Shown here: one piece after another, positions 34,440 through 44,017 of the stretch
Position numbering within the stretch: the stretch's first letter is position 1
Layout of the letters: each line of letters opens with the position of its first letter
Assembly (NCBI GenBank): GCA_028288705.1
Contig: JAQBNH010000007.1
Coordinates: forward strand, 248,001-312,000
From: Ferruginibacter sp.
GTDB lineage: Bacteria; Bacteroidota; Bacteroidia; Chitinophagales; Chitinophagaceae
Reading direction: 5' to 3'
DNA: 64,000 bases
The notes under the pieces: generated by a model
Databases searched by the model: none
What the model saw: only the letters and a program-made list of their open reading frames with translations
What the model was told of the DNA's origin: nothing
Translations under genes and position numbers: made by a program

Positions 34440-34604
34440 GATTGGGAGGGGAACCGTGCCCGGAAAGTTTATTTGCCGCGCACAGGTAACCATTTTCAGC
34501 TTTTGTTGCGTCGTACGCTTGTACTACGGTGCTTGCTGCAACAGGAGAGCAACAATCATCCTGCCCTCATCCTGCATTTTATCATAATTATTAAACCTCG
34601 TTAT

Positions 34605-36134
34605 ATGGGTTGTGGAAGTTGCGGAACCGGCAAAGACGGTGCTCCGGGTGGTTGTCAAAGCCACGGTAGTTGTGCAAGCGGTGGTTGTAACCGGATGAAT
34701 GTTCACGATTGGCTCGCTAATCTTCCATTCAGTGATCCCGAAAGCAGTTGCCGTATTGTAGAAATCAGTTTTAATAATGGGAGCCGTAAAGATTACTTTA
34801 AAAATACCACCCTTCATTATTTTGAGAAAGGAGAAATGGTGGCAGTTGAAGGCGTGAACGGTTTTGATGTGGGAATGGTAAATCTTACGGGCGAACTCGT
34901 TCGGCTCCAGCTCAAGAAAAATAATATCGACGAAAAAAGTCCGGATATTAAAAAGATCATGCGTCGCGCCACGGAAATTGACCTTGCAAAAATGCAGGAA
35001 AACAAAGCCCGTGAAGCACAGATGCTGATCCGTAGCCGCGCAATGGCACGTTTTCTCCGCCTCGAATTAAAAATGGCGGAAGTAGAGATACAGGCTGATG
35101 GCCGCAAAGCCACTTTCTTTTATATCGCAGATGACCGCGTGGATTTTCGCGAACTTATCAAGCAATACGCCGGTGAATTCAAGGTGAAAGTAGAAATGCG
35201 CCAGATCGGTGCACGCCAGGAAGCAGGAAAGGTTGGTGGTATCGGCAGTTGCGGACGCGAACTGTGTTGCAGCACCTGGCTCACTGATTTCAAAAGCGTA
35301 AATACGAATGCTGCGCGTTATCAAAACCTCAGTATCAATCAAACAAAATTAAGTGGCCAGTGCGGGCGGTTAAAATGCTGCCTGAATTATGAGCTGGACA
35401 CTTATATGGACGCATTACAATTTTTCCCAACTGATGCCGACATGCTGGAAACAGCCAAAGGCCGTGCTTTCCTGGTGAAGAAAGATATTTTTCGCAACCT
35501 GATGTGGTATACGATGGCCGATAGCAACAAGCAATACCCGCTGGCAATCGACATGGTAAAAAAAATCAAGGCGCAAAACCGTGAGGGTATCCGCCCCGAA
35601 GTTTTGGAAACAGCAGAGATCATCAGCAGCAAACCAAAAGAAGTTGAACCGGAATATGCCGATATCGTGGGCCAGATCAGCTTAAAAAGCCTGGAAAAAA
35701 CCACGCGTAAACGCCGCGATAAAGAGCGTGGTCAACAACCGCAACGCTCCGGGCGCGGACCTCAGGATCGTTCTCCGCAGGGCGACCGTCCACAAGCTGA
35801 CAGGCAACAGGGCGGAAGACCGCCACGCCAAAATGGCCCGCAGCAACAAGGCCGTCCGCCAAGACAACAAGGTCCGGGTGATAACCAGCAACAAGGTCGC
35901 CCGCAGAGGCAGCAAGGCCCGGGTGATAATATGCAACAGCCGGGAGGAAGGCCACAACGGGGCCCTCAGCAGCAGTCAGGTGCACGGCCTCCACGACAGA
36001 ATCAACAGGGAGGAAGGCCGCCGAGGCAGCAGGGACCGGGACAAAATAACAACCCCCAACAGGGCGGAAGGCCAGCACGCGGGCCACAGCAGGACCGCGG
36101 CCCACAACGTCCGCCCCAGGATAAACCTGAATAA
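34605..36134 (+). CDS. ricT: PSP1-domain protein, RicT (YaaT) homologue with long low-complexity tail
   Basis: A 509-residue cytoplasmic protein. The N-terminus is cysteine-rich (Cys3, 6, 17, 23, 28 in MGCGSCGTGKDG...GGC), a pattern compatible with iron-sulfur or zinc binding. The PSP1 domain covers about 95-330, including FFYIADDRVDFRELIKQYAGEFKVKVEMRQIGARQEAG and the two cysteine clusters GSCGRELCCSTWL and GQCGRLKCCLNYEL. In B. subtilis RicT works with RicA and RicF in RNA processing; that link is family knowledge. From about residue 365 the chain is almost only Q, R, P, G, N and D (repeats such as QQGRPPRQQGPG), likely disordered and RNA-binding. Start at 34605 is chosen because 44 upstream codons lack conservation. 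The gap before it (34440-34604) has no other gene. Confidence 0.92.
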   Translation: MGCGSCGTGKDGAPGGCQSHGSCASGGCNRMNVHDWLANLPFSDPESSCRIVEISFNNGSRKDYFKNTTLHYFEKGEMVAVEGVNGFDVGMVNLTGELVRLQLKKNNIDEKSPDIKKIMRRATEIDLAKMQENKAREAQMLIRSRAMARFLRLELKMAEVEIQADGRKATFFYIADDRVDFRELIKQYAGEFKVKVEMRQIGARQEAGKVGGIGSCGRELCCSTWLTDFKSVNTNAARYQNLSINQTKLSGQCGRLKCCLNYELDTYMDALQFFPTDADMLETAKGRAFLVKKDIFRNLMWYTMADSNKQYPLAIDMVKKIKAQNREGIRPEVLETAEIISSKPKEVEPEYADIVGQISLKSLEKTTRKRRDKERGQQPQRSGRGPQDRSPQGDRPQADRQQGGRPPRQNGPQQQGRPPRQQGPGDNQQQGRPQRQQGPGDNMQQPGGRPQRGPQQQSGARPPRQNQQGGRPPRQQGPGQNNNPQQGGRPARGPQQDRGPQRPPQDKPE

Positions 36135-36154
36135 GCAACGATTAAAAGTGCAGC

Positions 36155-37060
36155 ATGTCCATTTCTGTCAGCCAGCTTTCTAAAAACTACGGTAACCAAA
36201 AAGCCGTGAACAATATTTCTTTCTCTTTGGGGAAAGGAGAAATTGTTGGCTTTCTCGGACCCAATGGTGCGGGCAAATCCACGACGATGAAAATGATCAC
36301 CGGCTACCTGGCCGCAGATAGCGGGAAGATCAGTGTTTGTGATATGGAAGTGGCGGAAAATAATATCGCCACTAAAGGAAAAATCGGTTACCTGCCGGAA
36401 GCAAATCCATTGTACACGGAAATGTATGTACGGGAATACCTGCAGTTCATCGCGAATGTTCACCAGGTAAAGAATTCCGGCGAAACAATCGAAGCACTCA
36501 TCAAAACCGTTGGACTGACCACTGAAGCCCATAAAAAGATCGGTCAATTAAGCAAGGGATACAAACAACGGGTAGGATTAGCCGCTGCATTGGTGCACGA
36601 TCCGGAAGTATTGATTTTGGATGAACCTACGAGCGGACTTGATCCGAACCAGATCATCGAGATCCGTAACGTGATCCGTTCACTTGCTCAAAGCAAAACG
36701 ATCTTGTTTTCTTCTCATATAATGCAGGAAGTTGAAGCCTTATGCGATCGCGTGATCATCATCAACAAAGGAAATATTGTGGCGGATGGCACCCTGAGTT
36801 CACTGCAAAAAAACAACAAGGGTAAGCCGGTAGTTCGCGTAGCTTTCGAACAACAAATTGCTGAAGCCTTTATCCATGAAGTGCCGGGTGCAATTTCCGT
36901 GAGCAAAGCCGCAGGAAACAGTTGGGAAATTGAAACAGCCGATGCAGAAGCGCTGAAAAAAGAATTGCTGCAATGGAGCGTTTCGAATAACCTGGATATT
37001 GTGTCGCTGCAAACAGAAACAAAGAACCTGGAAGCTGTTTTTAAATCACTCACCACCTGA
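36155..37060 (+). CDS. gldA: GldA-type ABC transporter ATP-binding protein
   Basis: A 301-residue ATPase of the GldA family (gliding-motility-associated ABC transporter). Walker A GPNGAGKST (35-43), signature QLSKGYKQRVG, Walker B VLILDEPTSGLDPNQ and switch SSHIMQEVEALCDR. The segment GKIGYLPEANPLYTEMYVREYL is characteristic of GldA. In flavobacteria GldA is required for gliding with GldF and GldG. No gldF/gldG permease genes are in the neighbourhood, so they must lie elsewhere or the transporter may act in another role. It starts 20 nt after ricT and precedes eno by 82 bp. Confidence 0.87.
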   Translation: MSISVSQLSKNYGNQKAVNNISFSLGKGEIVGFLGPNGAGKSTTMKMITGYLAADSGKISVCDMEVAENNIATKGKIGYLPEANPLYTEMYVREYLQFIANVHQVKNSGETIEALIKTVGLTTEAHKKIGQLSKGYKQRVGLAAALVHDPEVLILDEPTSGLDPNQIIEIRNVIRSLAQSKTILFSSHIMQEVEALCDRVIIINKGNIVADGTLSSLQKNNKGKPVVRVAFEQQIAEAFIHEVPGAISVSKAAGNSWEIETADAEALKKELLQWSVSNNLDIVSLQTETKNLEAVFKSLTT

Positions 37061-37112
37061 TTACATTTTGATGAATGTTGCAAAGATTGTTTCTTTGCAG
37101 CCTGCCAGATAA

Positions 37113-38432
<1,320 letters not shown>

Positions 38433-38460
38433 GATTTAAAACGTATATTGTATTAATAAT

Positions 38461-38763
38461 ATGTTTATGAAACTCCTGCAGGGAACACTCAACATTTTAA
38501 AGAATAAGTACTTTATTGCCTCAGCTTTCTTTATAGTGTGGATGTTATTCTTCGATCCCAAAGACTGGGGACTGATCAATGCGCGGATAAATAAACTGGA
38601 GGAGCTGCAAAAGAGTGAAAAACACCTAACGCAACAGATCGTGGATACCCGCAAAGAGCTTAATTTATTGAAGACCAATGCGCAAACAATCGAGAAGTAC
38701 GCCAGGGAAAAGTATTATATGAAGAAAGACAACGAGGACCTCTTCATAGTAATTTCCGAATGA
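38461..38763 (+). CDS. Septum formation initiator (DivIC/FtsB family)
   Basis: A 100-residue bitopic division protein. One membrane helix at about 14-32 (KYFIASAFFIVWMLFFD) and a coiled coil at about 40-72 (INKLEELQKSEKHLTQQIVDTRKELNLLK). Then the C-terminal IEKYAREKYYMKKDNEDLFIV motif that marks FtsB/DivIC proteins. A second ATG at 38467 is an equally good start. Position directly behind eno matches the conserved eno-ftsB order. Confidence 0.93.
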   Translation: MFMKLLQGTLNILKNKYFIASAFFIVWMLFFDPKDWGLINARINKLEELQKSEKHLTQQIVDTRKELNLLKTNAQTIEKYAREKYYMKKDNEDLFIVISE

Positions 38764-38827
38764 TTTTGCAAAAAAATACATTTTTATACAATAAACCAAT
38801 GATAGGCACCGTTTATGATAACGGATA

Positions 38828-39112
38828 ATGGATAATTCAACAATTTTAAATCAAGCTACAAACTTGCCTATGTACAATTTTACTCCGGAAGATCTGATAC
38901 AATATCTGTATAACGAGACTTCCACTGAAAAAACGGCCGCTATCAAAGCTGCTTTACGCTCAGACTGGAGTTTACGGGAAAAAATGGAAATGCTTTCTTC
39001 TGCGCATCAGCAACTGGAAACAATGCCTTTGCTTTCGCCCCGCAAACAAACAATAGATAACATCCTGAATTACGCAGAACGCTCGGTAGAAGAATTATCG
39101 GCTCACTCGTAA
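38828..39112 (+). CDS. Small helical protein of unknown function
   Basis: I do not recognise it. The 94-residue acidic product has no signal or membrane segment. It is predicted to be helical: YNFTPEDLIQYLYNETSTEKTAAIKAALRSDWSLREKMEMLSSAHQQLETMPLL. The first part resembles the N-terminal helices of anti-sigma factors that bind ECF sigma factors, but there is no zinc motif (His-x3-Cys-x2-Cys). Gene position (64 bp after divIC and before nth) and the following terminator support a real gene. Confidence 0.75.
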   Translation: MDNSTILNQATNLPMYNFTPEDLIQYLYNETSTEKTAAIKAALRSDWSLREKMEMLSSAHQQLETMPLLSPRKQTIDNILNYAERSVEELSAHS

Positions 39113-39136
39113 TTTGAACCTAAATAAAGAACTTTG

Positions 39137-39165
39137 CCCCGGCTTTTAAAATGCCGGGGTTTTTT
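39137..39165 (+). terminator. Rho-independent terminator touching the nth start codon
   Basis: CCCCGGC (39137-39143) pairs with GCCGGGG (39153-39159), loop of nine bases, then six T residues (39160-39165). The very next base starts the nth ATG. Confidence 0.92.
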
Positions 39166-39810
39166 ATGACCAGGAGAGAACGCTACCAACATGTAATCGC
39201 TTATTTTTTAGAGCACGCACCTAATGCAGAAACGGAATTGATCTATGACAATCCTTTCCAGCTACTGGTAGCGGTGATCCTTTCTGCCCAATGTACAGAC
39301 AAACGCATCAATGCCACTACGCCCGCGATCTTTGCCCGTTATCCCGATCCGCAAACGATGAGCGAAGCGTCTGTTGAGGAACTTTTCCCCTACATCAAAA
39401 GCATATCTTACCCCAATAATAAAACGAAACACCTGATCGGCATGGCGAAGATGCTGGTTGAAAATTTTAACGGGCAAGTCCCGATGACGGTCAATGAACT
39501 GGTTCAACTACCGGGCGTTGGAAGAAAAACAGCCAACGTGATCACTTCTGTGATCGACGAACAACCCAATATGGCCGTTGATACTCATGTGTTTCGCGTG
39601 AGCGCAAGAATTGGTTTAACGGTAGGCGCAAAAACGCCCGCAGCCGCTGAAAAACAGTTGATTGCGTACCTTCCAACGGAATACGTTTTCCGCGCACATC
39701 ACTGGCTGATTCTTCATGGCCGATACATTTGCGTGGCAAGAAATCCCAAATGCTCCGAGTGCGGTTTGACAGATGTGTGTAAATTTTACAATTATCGGCT
39801 AACCCATTAA
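39166..39810 (+). CDS. nth: Endonuclease III (DNA glycosylase / AP lyase)
   Basis: Base-excision-repair enzyme for oxidised pyrimidines. The 214-residue chain has the helix-hairpin-helix LPGVGRKTA with catalytic Lys121, catalytic Asp139 in AVDTHVFRV, and a [4Fe-4S] set Cys189-x6-Cys196-x2-Cys199-x5-Cys205. The frame is open from 39151, but that ATG lies inside the terminator stem and adds five residues; the start at 39166 (MTRRERYQHV) gives the family N-terminus. Expression must come from read-through or from a promoter inside the previous gene. Confidence 0.97.
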   Translation: MTRRERYQHVIAYFLEHAPNAETELIYDNPFQLLVAVILSAQCTDKRINATTPAIFARYPDPQTMSEASVEELFPYIKSISYPNNKTKHLIGMAKMLVENFNGQVPMTVNELVQLPGVGRKTANVITSVIDEQPNMAVDTHVFRVSARIGLTVGAKTPAAAEKQLIAYLPTEYVFRAHHWLILHGRYICVARNPKCSECGLTDVCKFYNYRLTH

Positions 39811-39881
39811 ATAAAATTGAAGATTATTCGTTTTCTTTGTAAATACCCATGGCGCGCGCGTTGTGGCCCAATAACTATATA

Positions 39882-40811
39882 ATGAAAAAACTGACTGCAC
39901 TTACTTTACTCGCGACTTCCCTATGTTTGTTTTCCCAAAAATCGATGGCACAATACTATTTCTTCGATGATACGTATTATGACAATCCCATTTTATTTGA
40001 GGTAGGGATTTCTGCTAATGCAATGAATGCCCTGACTGATATTGGCGGTAAAAAAGGAATTGGCGCTAAATTTTTCAAAGATGTAAACTTTGGTAAGACC
40101 CATTTTTCAGGCGGCTTTTTCTTCAGTGCTGCTTATAAAAATGCCGTAGCCTTAAGGCTAGAAGCCACGGTTGGAAGGATATCTGCAGATGACAATGTGT
40201 TGGTGGGCGTGACTGATATCGCAAAAGAGCGGTTTAACCGCAACCTGAGTTTCAGGTCTGATATTACTGAAGTAGCGCTGATGGCAGAAATCCATCCCCT
40301 GTTTATTTTTATCAACTGGCCGTCTAAAGATGTTCCTCCTCCAAGATATTCGCCCTACCTGATCGCCGGCGTTGGATATTTTTCCTACAACCCGCAAACC
40401 AAGCTTGGAAATAATTGGGTAAACCTTCAGCCATTGAGTACAGAAGGCCAGGGTTTTAAGGAATATCCTGATCGCCCTGTATATAAACTGCAGCAAATGA
40501 ATATCCCGATTGGCGGAGGTTTGAAATACGATTTGTCGCCATTCTTCAACCTGCGTGGCGAATTTGTTTATCGTAAATTAAATACGGATTATCTCGATGA
40601 CCTGAGTACGCGTTACGTAGATCCATCCTTATACGCCAATTATTTTACCGGGACCAAACTCACGAACGCTACTATTCTAAGCGACCGCCAGATCATCCAT
40701 AAAACCAACCCTGGCGGAAAACGTGGCAGCCCGGCACAGAAAGATGCCTACTTTAGTTTCAACCTGAAACTAAGTCTGGTCATCGGCCGCGAAAGAATCC
40801 GGAATTATTAA
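39882..40811 (+). CDS. PorG-like (DUF6089) outer-membrane beta-barrel protein
   Basis: A 309-residue exported barrel. The ATG at 39882 gives signal peptide MKKLTALTLLATSLCLFSQKSMAQ; the 11 codons before it do not. Strands such as FEVGISANAMNALTDIGG, AVALRLEATVGRIS, YSPYLIAGVGYFSYNP and IPIGGGLKYDLSPFFNLRGEFVYRKLNTDYLDD match the DUF6089 pattern, including the NTDYLDDLSTRYVDP segment. DUF6089 includes PorG, an accessory outer-membrane component of type IX secretion; this fits the many T9SS cargo proteins nearby. Assignment to PorG itself is tentative. Confidence 0.8.
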   Translation: MKKLTALTLLATSLCLFSQKSMAQYYFFDDTYYDNPILFEVGISANAMNALTDIGGKKGIGAKFFKDVNFGKTHFSGGFFFSAAYKNAVALRLEATVGRISADDNVLVGVTDIAKERFNRNLSFRSDITEVALMAEIHPLFIFINWPSKDVPPPRYSPYLIAGVGYFSYNPQTKLGNNWVNLQPLSTEGQGFKEYPDRPVYKLQQMNIPIGGGLKYDLSPFFNLRGEFVYRKLNTDYLDDLSTRYVDPSLYANYFTGTKLTNATILSDRQIIHKTNPGGKRGSPAQKDAYFSFNLKLSLVIGRERIRNY

Positions 40812-40825
40812 AAAAGAATTGATCA

Positions 40826-40860
40826 TAAAAAAACGCTCCTTTTATCGGGAGCGTTTTTAT
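40826..40860. terminator. Bidirectional terminator between convergent genes
   Basis: AAACGCTCC (40831-40839) pairs with GGAGCGTTT (40848-40856), with A residues left and T residues right, between the PorG-like gene and the korA-like gene. Confidence 0.92.
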
Positions 40861-40876
40861 TTAAACAAGGTTTCGG

Positions 40877-42724
40877 TTATGCCAGCATTGATTTGATCTT
40901 ATCCACGAGTTCCACTTTTGTAAAGGGAACGCCCATGATCTTATTATATCCTTCGGCGTCTACCAGGTAAACGTCCCGGATAATTTTGATGAGCTGCCCG
41001 TTATTTAATTCGGGGATCAGTACTTTATCAAAATTGCGGATAATATCACCAAGGTTCGACGGAAATGGCCTTACATAACGCAGATGCGCATGCGAAACTT
41101 CCATCCCCTGCAACTGCAACTCGGCACAGGCGCTTTTAATGGCACCGTACGTACTGCCCCAGCCAAGTACCAGCACTTTACCTTTTTCATTTCCACTGTC
41201 GAGTTCCTGCTTTGGAATATGCTCTGCGATCTTATCTACTTTTTCCTGGCGGATCTTCACCATCAACTGGTGATTCTCGGGATCATAACTGATATTGCCC
41301 GTGATATTTTGTTTTTCCAACCCGCCGATGCGATGCTCTAATCCCGGTGTTCCCGGCACAACCCAGGGCCTTACCAGGTTTTCATTACGCAGGTAAGGCT
41401 GAAATTTTTCTTCCTCATGACCCAACTGTTTTTTGAAACCGACGTCAATCGGCTTTAAATCCGCAGCTGCCGGAAATTTCCATGGCTCCGCGCCATTCGC
41501 TATATAGCCGTCACTTAGTAAAATAACCGGTGTCATATGTTGGATCGAAATACGCACGGCTTCATAAGCGGCAGCGAAACAATCACTTGGTGTAGAAGCA
41601 GAAACGATGGGCATCGGGCATTCGCCATTCCGGCCGTAATATGCCTGCATCAAATCGCTTTGTTCAGTTTTTGTTGGTAAACCGGTAGATGGTCCGCCAC
41701 GTTGAATATTACAGATCAGCAACGGAATTTCCAGCATCACTGCCAACCCCATGGCTTCTGCTTTCAATGCCATTCCCGGGCCACTCGTTGTAGTAATACC
41801 GAAAGCGCCTCCATAACTGGCACCAATAGCCGAAGTGATCGCTGCGATCTCATCTTCTGCCTGGAAGGTTTTTATGCCGAAAGATTTATGCCTGCTCAGT
41901 TCATGCAAAATATCCGATGCGGGCGTGATCGGGTAAGAACCGAGGAACAACTGCAACCCGCTTTTCTGGCCTGCTGCGATCAGTCCGTAAGTCAGGGCCT
42001 GGTTACCCATGATCGACCGGTAAGTGCCCGGTTCCATTTTTGCTTTTTCTACAGAGAACCTGTGTGTAAAGGTTTCCGTAGTATCGCCGTAATTATAACC
42101 TGATTGCAATGCCTTTACATTACTCTCCAGGATCTCGGGTTTTTTACCAAATTTTTCGCGCAGGAAACTGATCGTATTATCCATATCGCGGTTGTACATC
42201 CAGTATAAGAAACCGAGGACAAACATATTTTTCGCGCGGTCCTTTTCCTTCGTACCCATTGTGATATCCTTAAGGGCTTCGCGGGTCATTTTAGTTACGT
42301 CCATTTTGATCAGGTCGTATCCCTCCAGGCTGCCATCTTCCAACGGATTAATACCATCGGGATAATTGGCCAGCCGTAAATTTTTTGTATCAAACCCATC
42401 AGTATTGGCGATGATCTTTCCCGCTTTTTTCAATCCTTTCAGATTCACTTTCAGCGCGGCCGCATTCATCGCTACCAGCACATCACATTCGTCACCTGGT
42501 GTAAAAATGCGGTCGCTGCTAAATCGCAACTGGAACCCGCTCACCCCAGGCAGTGTTCCTATCGGCGCGCGAATCTCTGCCGGGAAATCCGGGAACGTCG
42601 CCAGGTCGATTCCCAGCATCGCTGTATTATTGGTAAACTGGCTGCCCGTCAACTGCATTCCATCGCCGCTATCTCCTGCAAACTTTATAACTACATCACT
42701 GATAATCTCCTGTTGATCTGCCAT
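40877..42724 (-). CDS. korA: 2-oxoacid:ferredoxin oxidoreductase, alpha subunit (gamma-alpha fusion)
   Basis: A 615-residue subunit that oxidatively decarboxylates a 2-oxoacid (typically 2-oxoglutarate) to the acyl-CoA with ferredoxin. The gamma-type N-terminal domain (VVIKFAGDSGDGMQLTGSQF...AEIRAPIGTLPGVSGFQLRF) is fused to the alpha-type domain (GNQALTYGLIAAGQKSGLQLFLGSYPITPASDILHELS, FQAEDEIAAITSAIGASYGGAFGITTTSGPGM, NIQRGGPSTGLPTKTEQSDL). The C-terminal domain has VLGWGSTYGAIKSA. The thiamine-binding beta subunit that normally follows is absent from this window. Start at 42724 is chosen because twelve codons upstream lack conservation. A TAACTTTG box lies at 42749-42756 on this strand. 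Confidence 0.93.
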   Translation of the reverse strand: MADQQEIISDVVIKFAGDSGDGMQLTGSQFTNNTAMLGIDLATFPDFPAEIRAPIGTLPGVSGFQLRFSSDRIFTPGDECDVLVAMNAAALKVNLKGLKKAGKIIANTDGFDTKNLRLANYPDGINPLEDGSLEGYDLIKMDVTKMTREALKDITMGTKEKDRAKNMFVLGFLYWMYNRDMDNTISFLREKFGKKPEILESNVKALQSGYNYGDTTETFTHRFSVEKAKMEPGTYRSIMGNQALTYGLIAAGQKSGLQLFLGSYPITPASDILHELSRHKSFGIKTFQAEDEIAAITSAIGASYGGAFGITTTSGPGMALKAEAMGLAVMLEIPLLICNIQRGGPSTGLPTKTEQSDLMQAYYGRNGECPMPIVSASTPSDCFAAAYEAVRISIQHMTPVILLSDGYIANGAEPWKFPAAADLKPIDVGFKKQLGHEEEKFQPYLRNENLVRPWVVPGTPGLEHRIGGLEKQNITGNISYDPENHQLMVKIRQEKVDKIAEHIPKQELDSGNEKGKVLVLGWGSTYGAIKSACAELQLQGMEVSHAHLRYVRPFPSNLGDIIRNFDKVLIPELNNGQLIKIIRDVYLVDAEGYNKIMGVPFTKVELVDKIKSMLA

Positions 42725-42848
42725 GGTATTTTTGGTTAAACTTGCCTGCAAAGTTAACAAGAATGAAGAATATTCAATTTAAAATAGAGAGGCTGTGATC
42801 GCCACAAATCAAATCGGAATTAATGATAAATAGTTAGGAATTAATAAT

Positions 42849-42856
42849 TAGGTTTG
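42849..42856 (+). promoter_or_regulatory. Candidate -7 box TAGGTTTG
   Basis: A full TAnnTTTG match 15 nt before the ATG at 42872, in the divergent gap with korA. No good -33 box is visible. Confidence 0.35.
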
Positions 42857-42871
42857 CCGCAAAAAAACTGA

Positions 42872-43999
42872 ATGAAGGACCTTACCGATTTTCTGGAACC
42901 CCTTGTTTTATCGCAGCTCAACGATGATGAAGGCTATACCGACGGCCAGCTGGGAAAACATATGGCGATCTACGAAGATCATTTGCCCGACCTCGATCAT
43001 GTTGATATCGTTTTCATCGGCATAACAGAAACCCGGGGCAACGGCAGGCTCTCGAAACAAACCGAAGCTGCAAATACGATTCGCAAACAATTATACGCAT
43101 TACATTACTGGCATACGGATATTCAAATGGCAGATTTGGGTAATGTAAAAACGGGGGCAACGATCAAAGACAGCTATGCCGCCATAAAAACCGTGTTGGC
43201 CGAAATGCTTCGCCTGAAAAAGACGGTGATCCTTTTGGGAGGATCCCATGATATTACGCTTGCTCAATATGAAGCTTATCGTGAACTGGATATCGCGATA
43301 GAAGCCAGTTGCCTGGATGCGATGATCGATCTTAAAGGTGAAAGCCCGGTGCGGAGCGAGAATTTCTTAATGGAAATGCTCACGGGCGAACCCAACCTGA
43401 TCCGCCATTATAACCACCTCGCTTTTCAAAGTTATTTTGTTCACCCGCGGATGCTGGAAACGATGGACAAACTCCGCTTTGATTGTTTCCGTGTAGGCGT
43501 TGTTGCTGATAATATCGACGATATGGAACCGGTGATGCGCAACAGCAATTTACTCAGTATTGATATCAGTGCTATTAAAAACAGTGATGCACCGGCGAAT
43601 AAAAATTGCCCGAACGGCCTCACGGGAATTGATGCCTGTATGCTCACGAGATTTGCCGGTATGAGCCAGGAACTCAGCAGCATGGGCATTTTTGGTTACA
43701 AACCCGAGGATGATGTTGATGACCTTACCGCGAAGCAAATTTCTCAGATGATCTGGTATTTCATCGATGGAAAAAGCAGGAGCAAGCAGGAAGCTGACCT
43801 GGAAGACCGGCATAATTTTAATGAATTTCATACGGCCTTTGCAGAAGTGGACACCGTGTTCCTGCAAAGCAAACGCACCGGCCGCTGGTGGATGCAGATG
43901 CCTGATGCAAAAATGATCGCCTGCAGCCATAACGATTATATCAAAGCAAGCCATAATGAAATCCCGGAGCGCTGGTTGCGTTTCCAGGAAAGAAACTGA
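42872..43999 (+). CDS. Arginase/formimidoylglutamase-fold protein with a damaged metal site
   Basis: A 375-residue ureohydrolase-family protein. The first metal His is kept in LLGGSHD (His126). The second motif, normally DAHxD, reads DAMID (149-153), so the second His is methionine. The third, normally SxDxDxxDP, reads SIDISAIKNSDAP, so the second Asp (233) is serine. Two of about six metal ligands are therefore changed. Flanking segments VFIGITETRGNG and NLLSIDISAIKNSDAPANKN fit the Bacteroidota formimidoylglutamase-like group. Enzyme activity on formimidoylglutamate or arginine is doubtful. dacB follows after 18 bp. Confidence 0.85.
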   Translation: MKDLTDFLEPLVLSQLNDDEGYTDGQLGKHMAIYEDHLPDLDHVDIVFIGITETRGNGRLSKQTEAANTIRKQLYALHYWHTDIQMADLGNVKTGATIKDSYAAIKTVLAEMLRLKKTVILLGGSHDITLAQYEAYRELDIAIEASCLDAMIDLKGESPVRSENFLMEMLTGEPNLIRHYNHLAFQSYFVHPRMLETMDKLRFDCFRVGVVADNIDDMEPVMRNSNLLSIDISAIKNSDAPANKNCPNGLTGIDACMLTRFAGMSQELSSMGIFGYKPEDDVDDLTAKQISQMIWYFIDGKSRSKQEADLEDRHNFNEFHTAFAEVDTVFLQSKRTGRWWMQMPDAKMIACSHNDYIKASHNEIPERWLRFQERN

Positions 44000-44017
44000 T
44001 CTGCTAATTTTATTGCC

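Noticed and set aside
35677..36138. Long minus-strand and +1 frames in the ricT tail
   Set aside because: They result from the biased base composition of the Q/R/P/G-coding tail.
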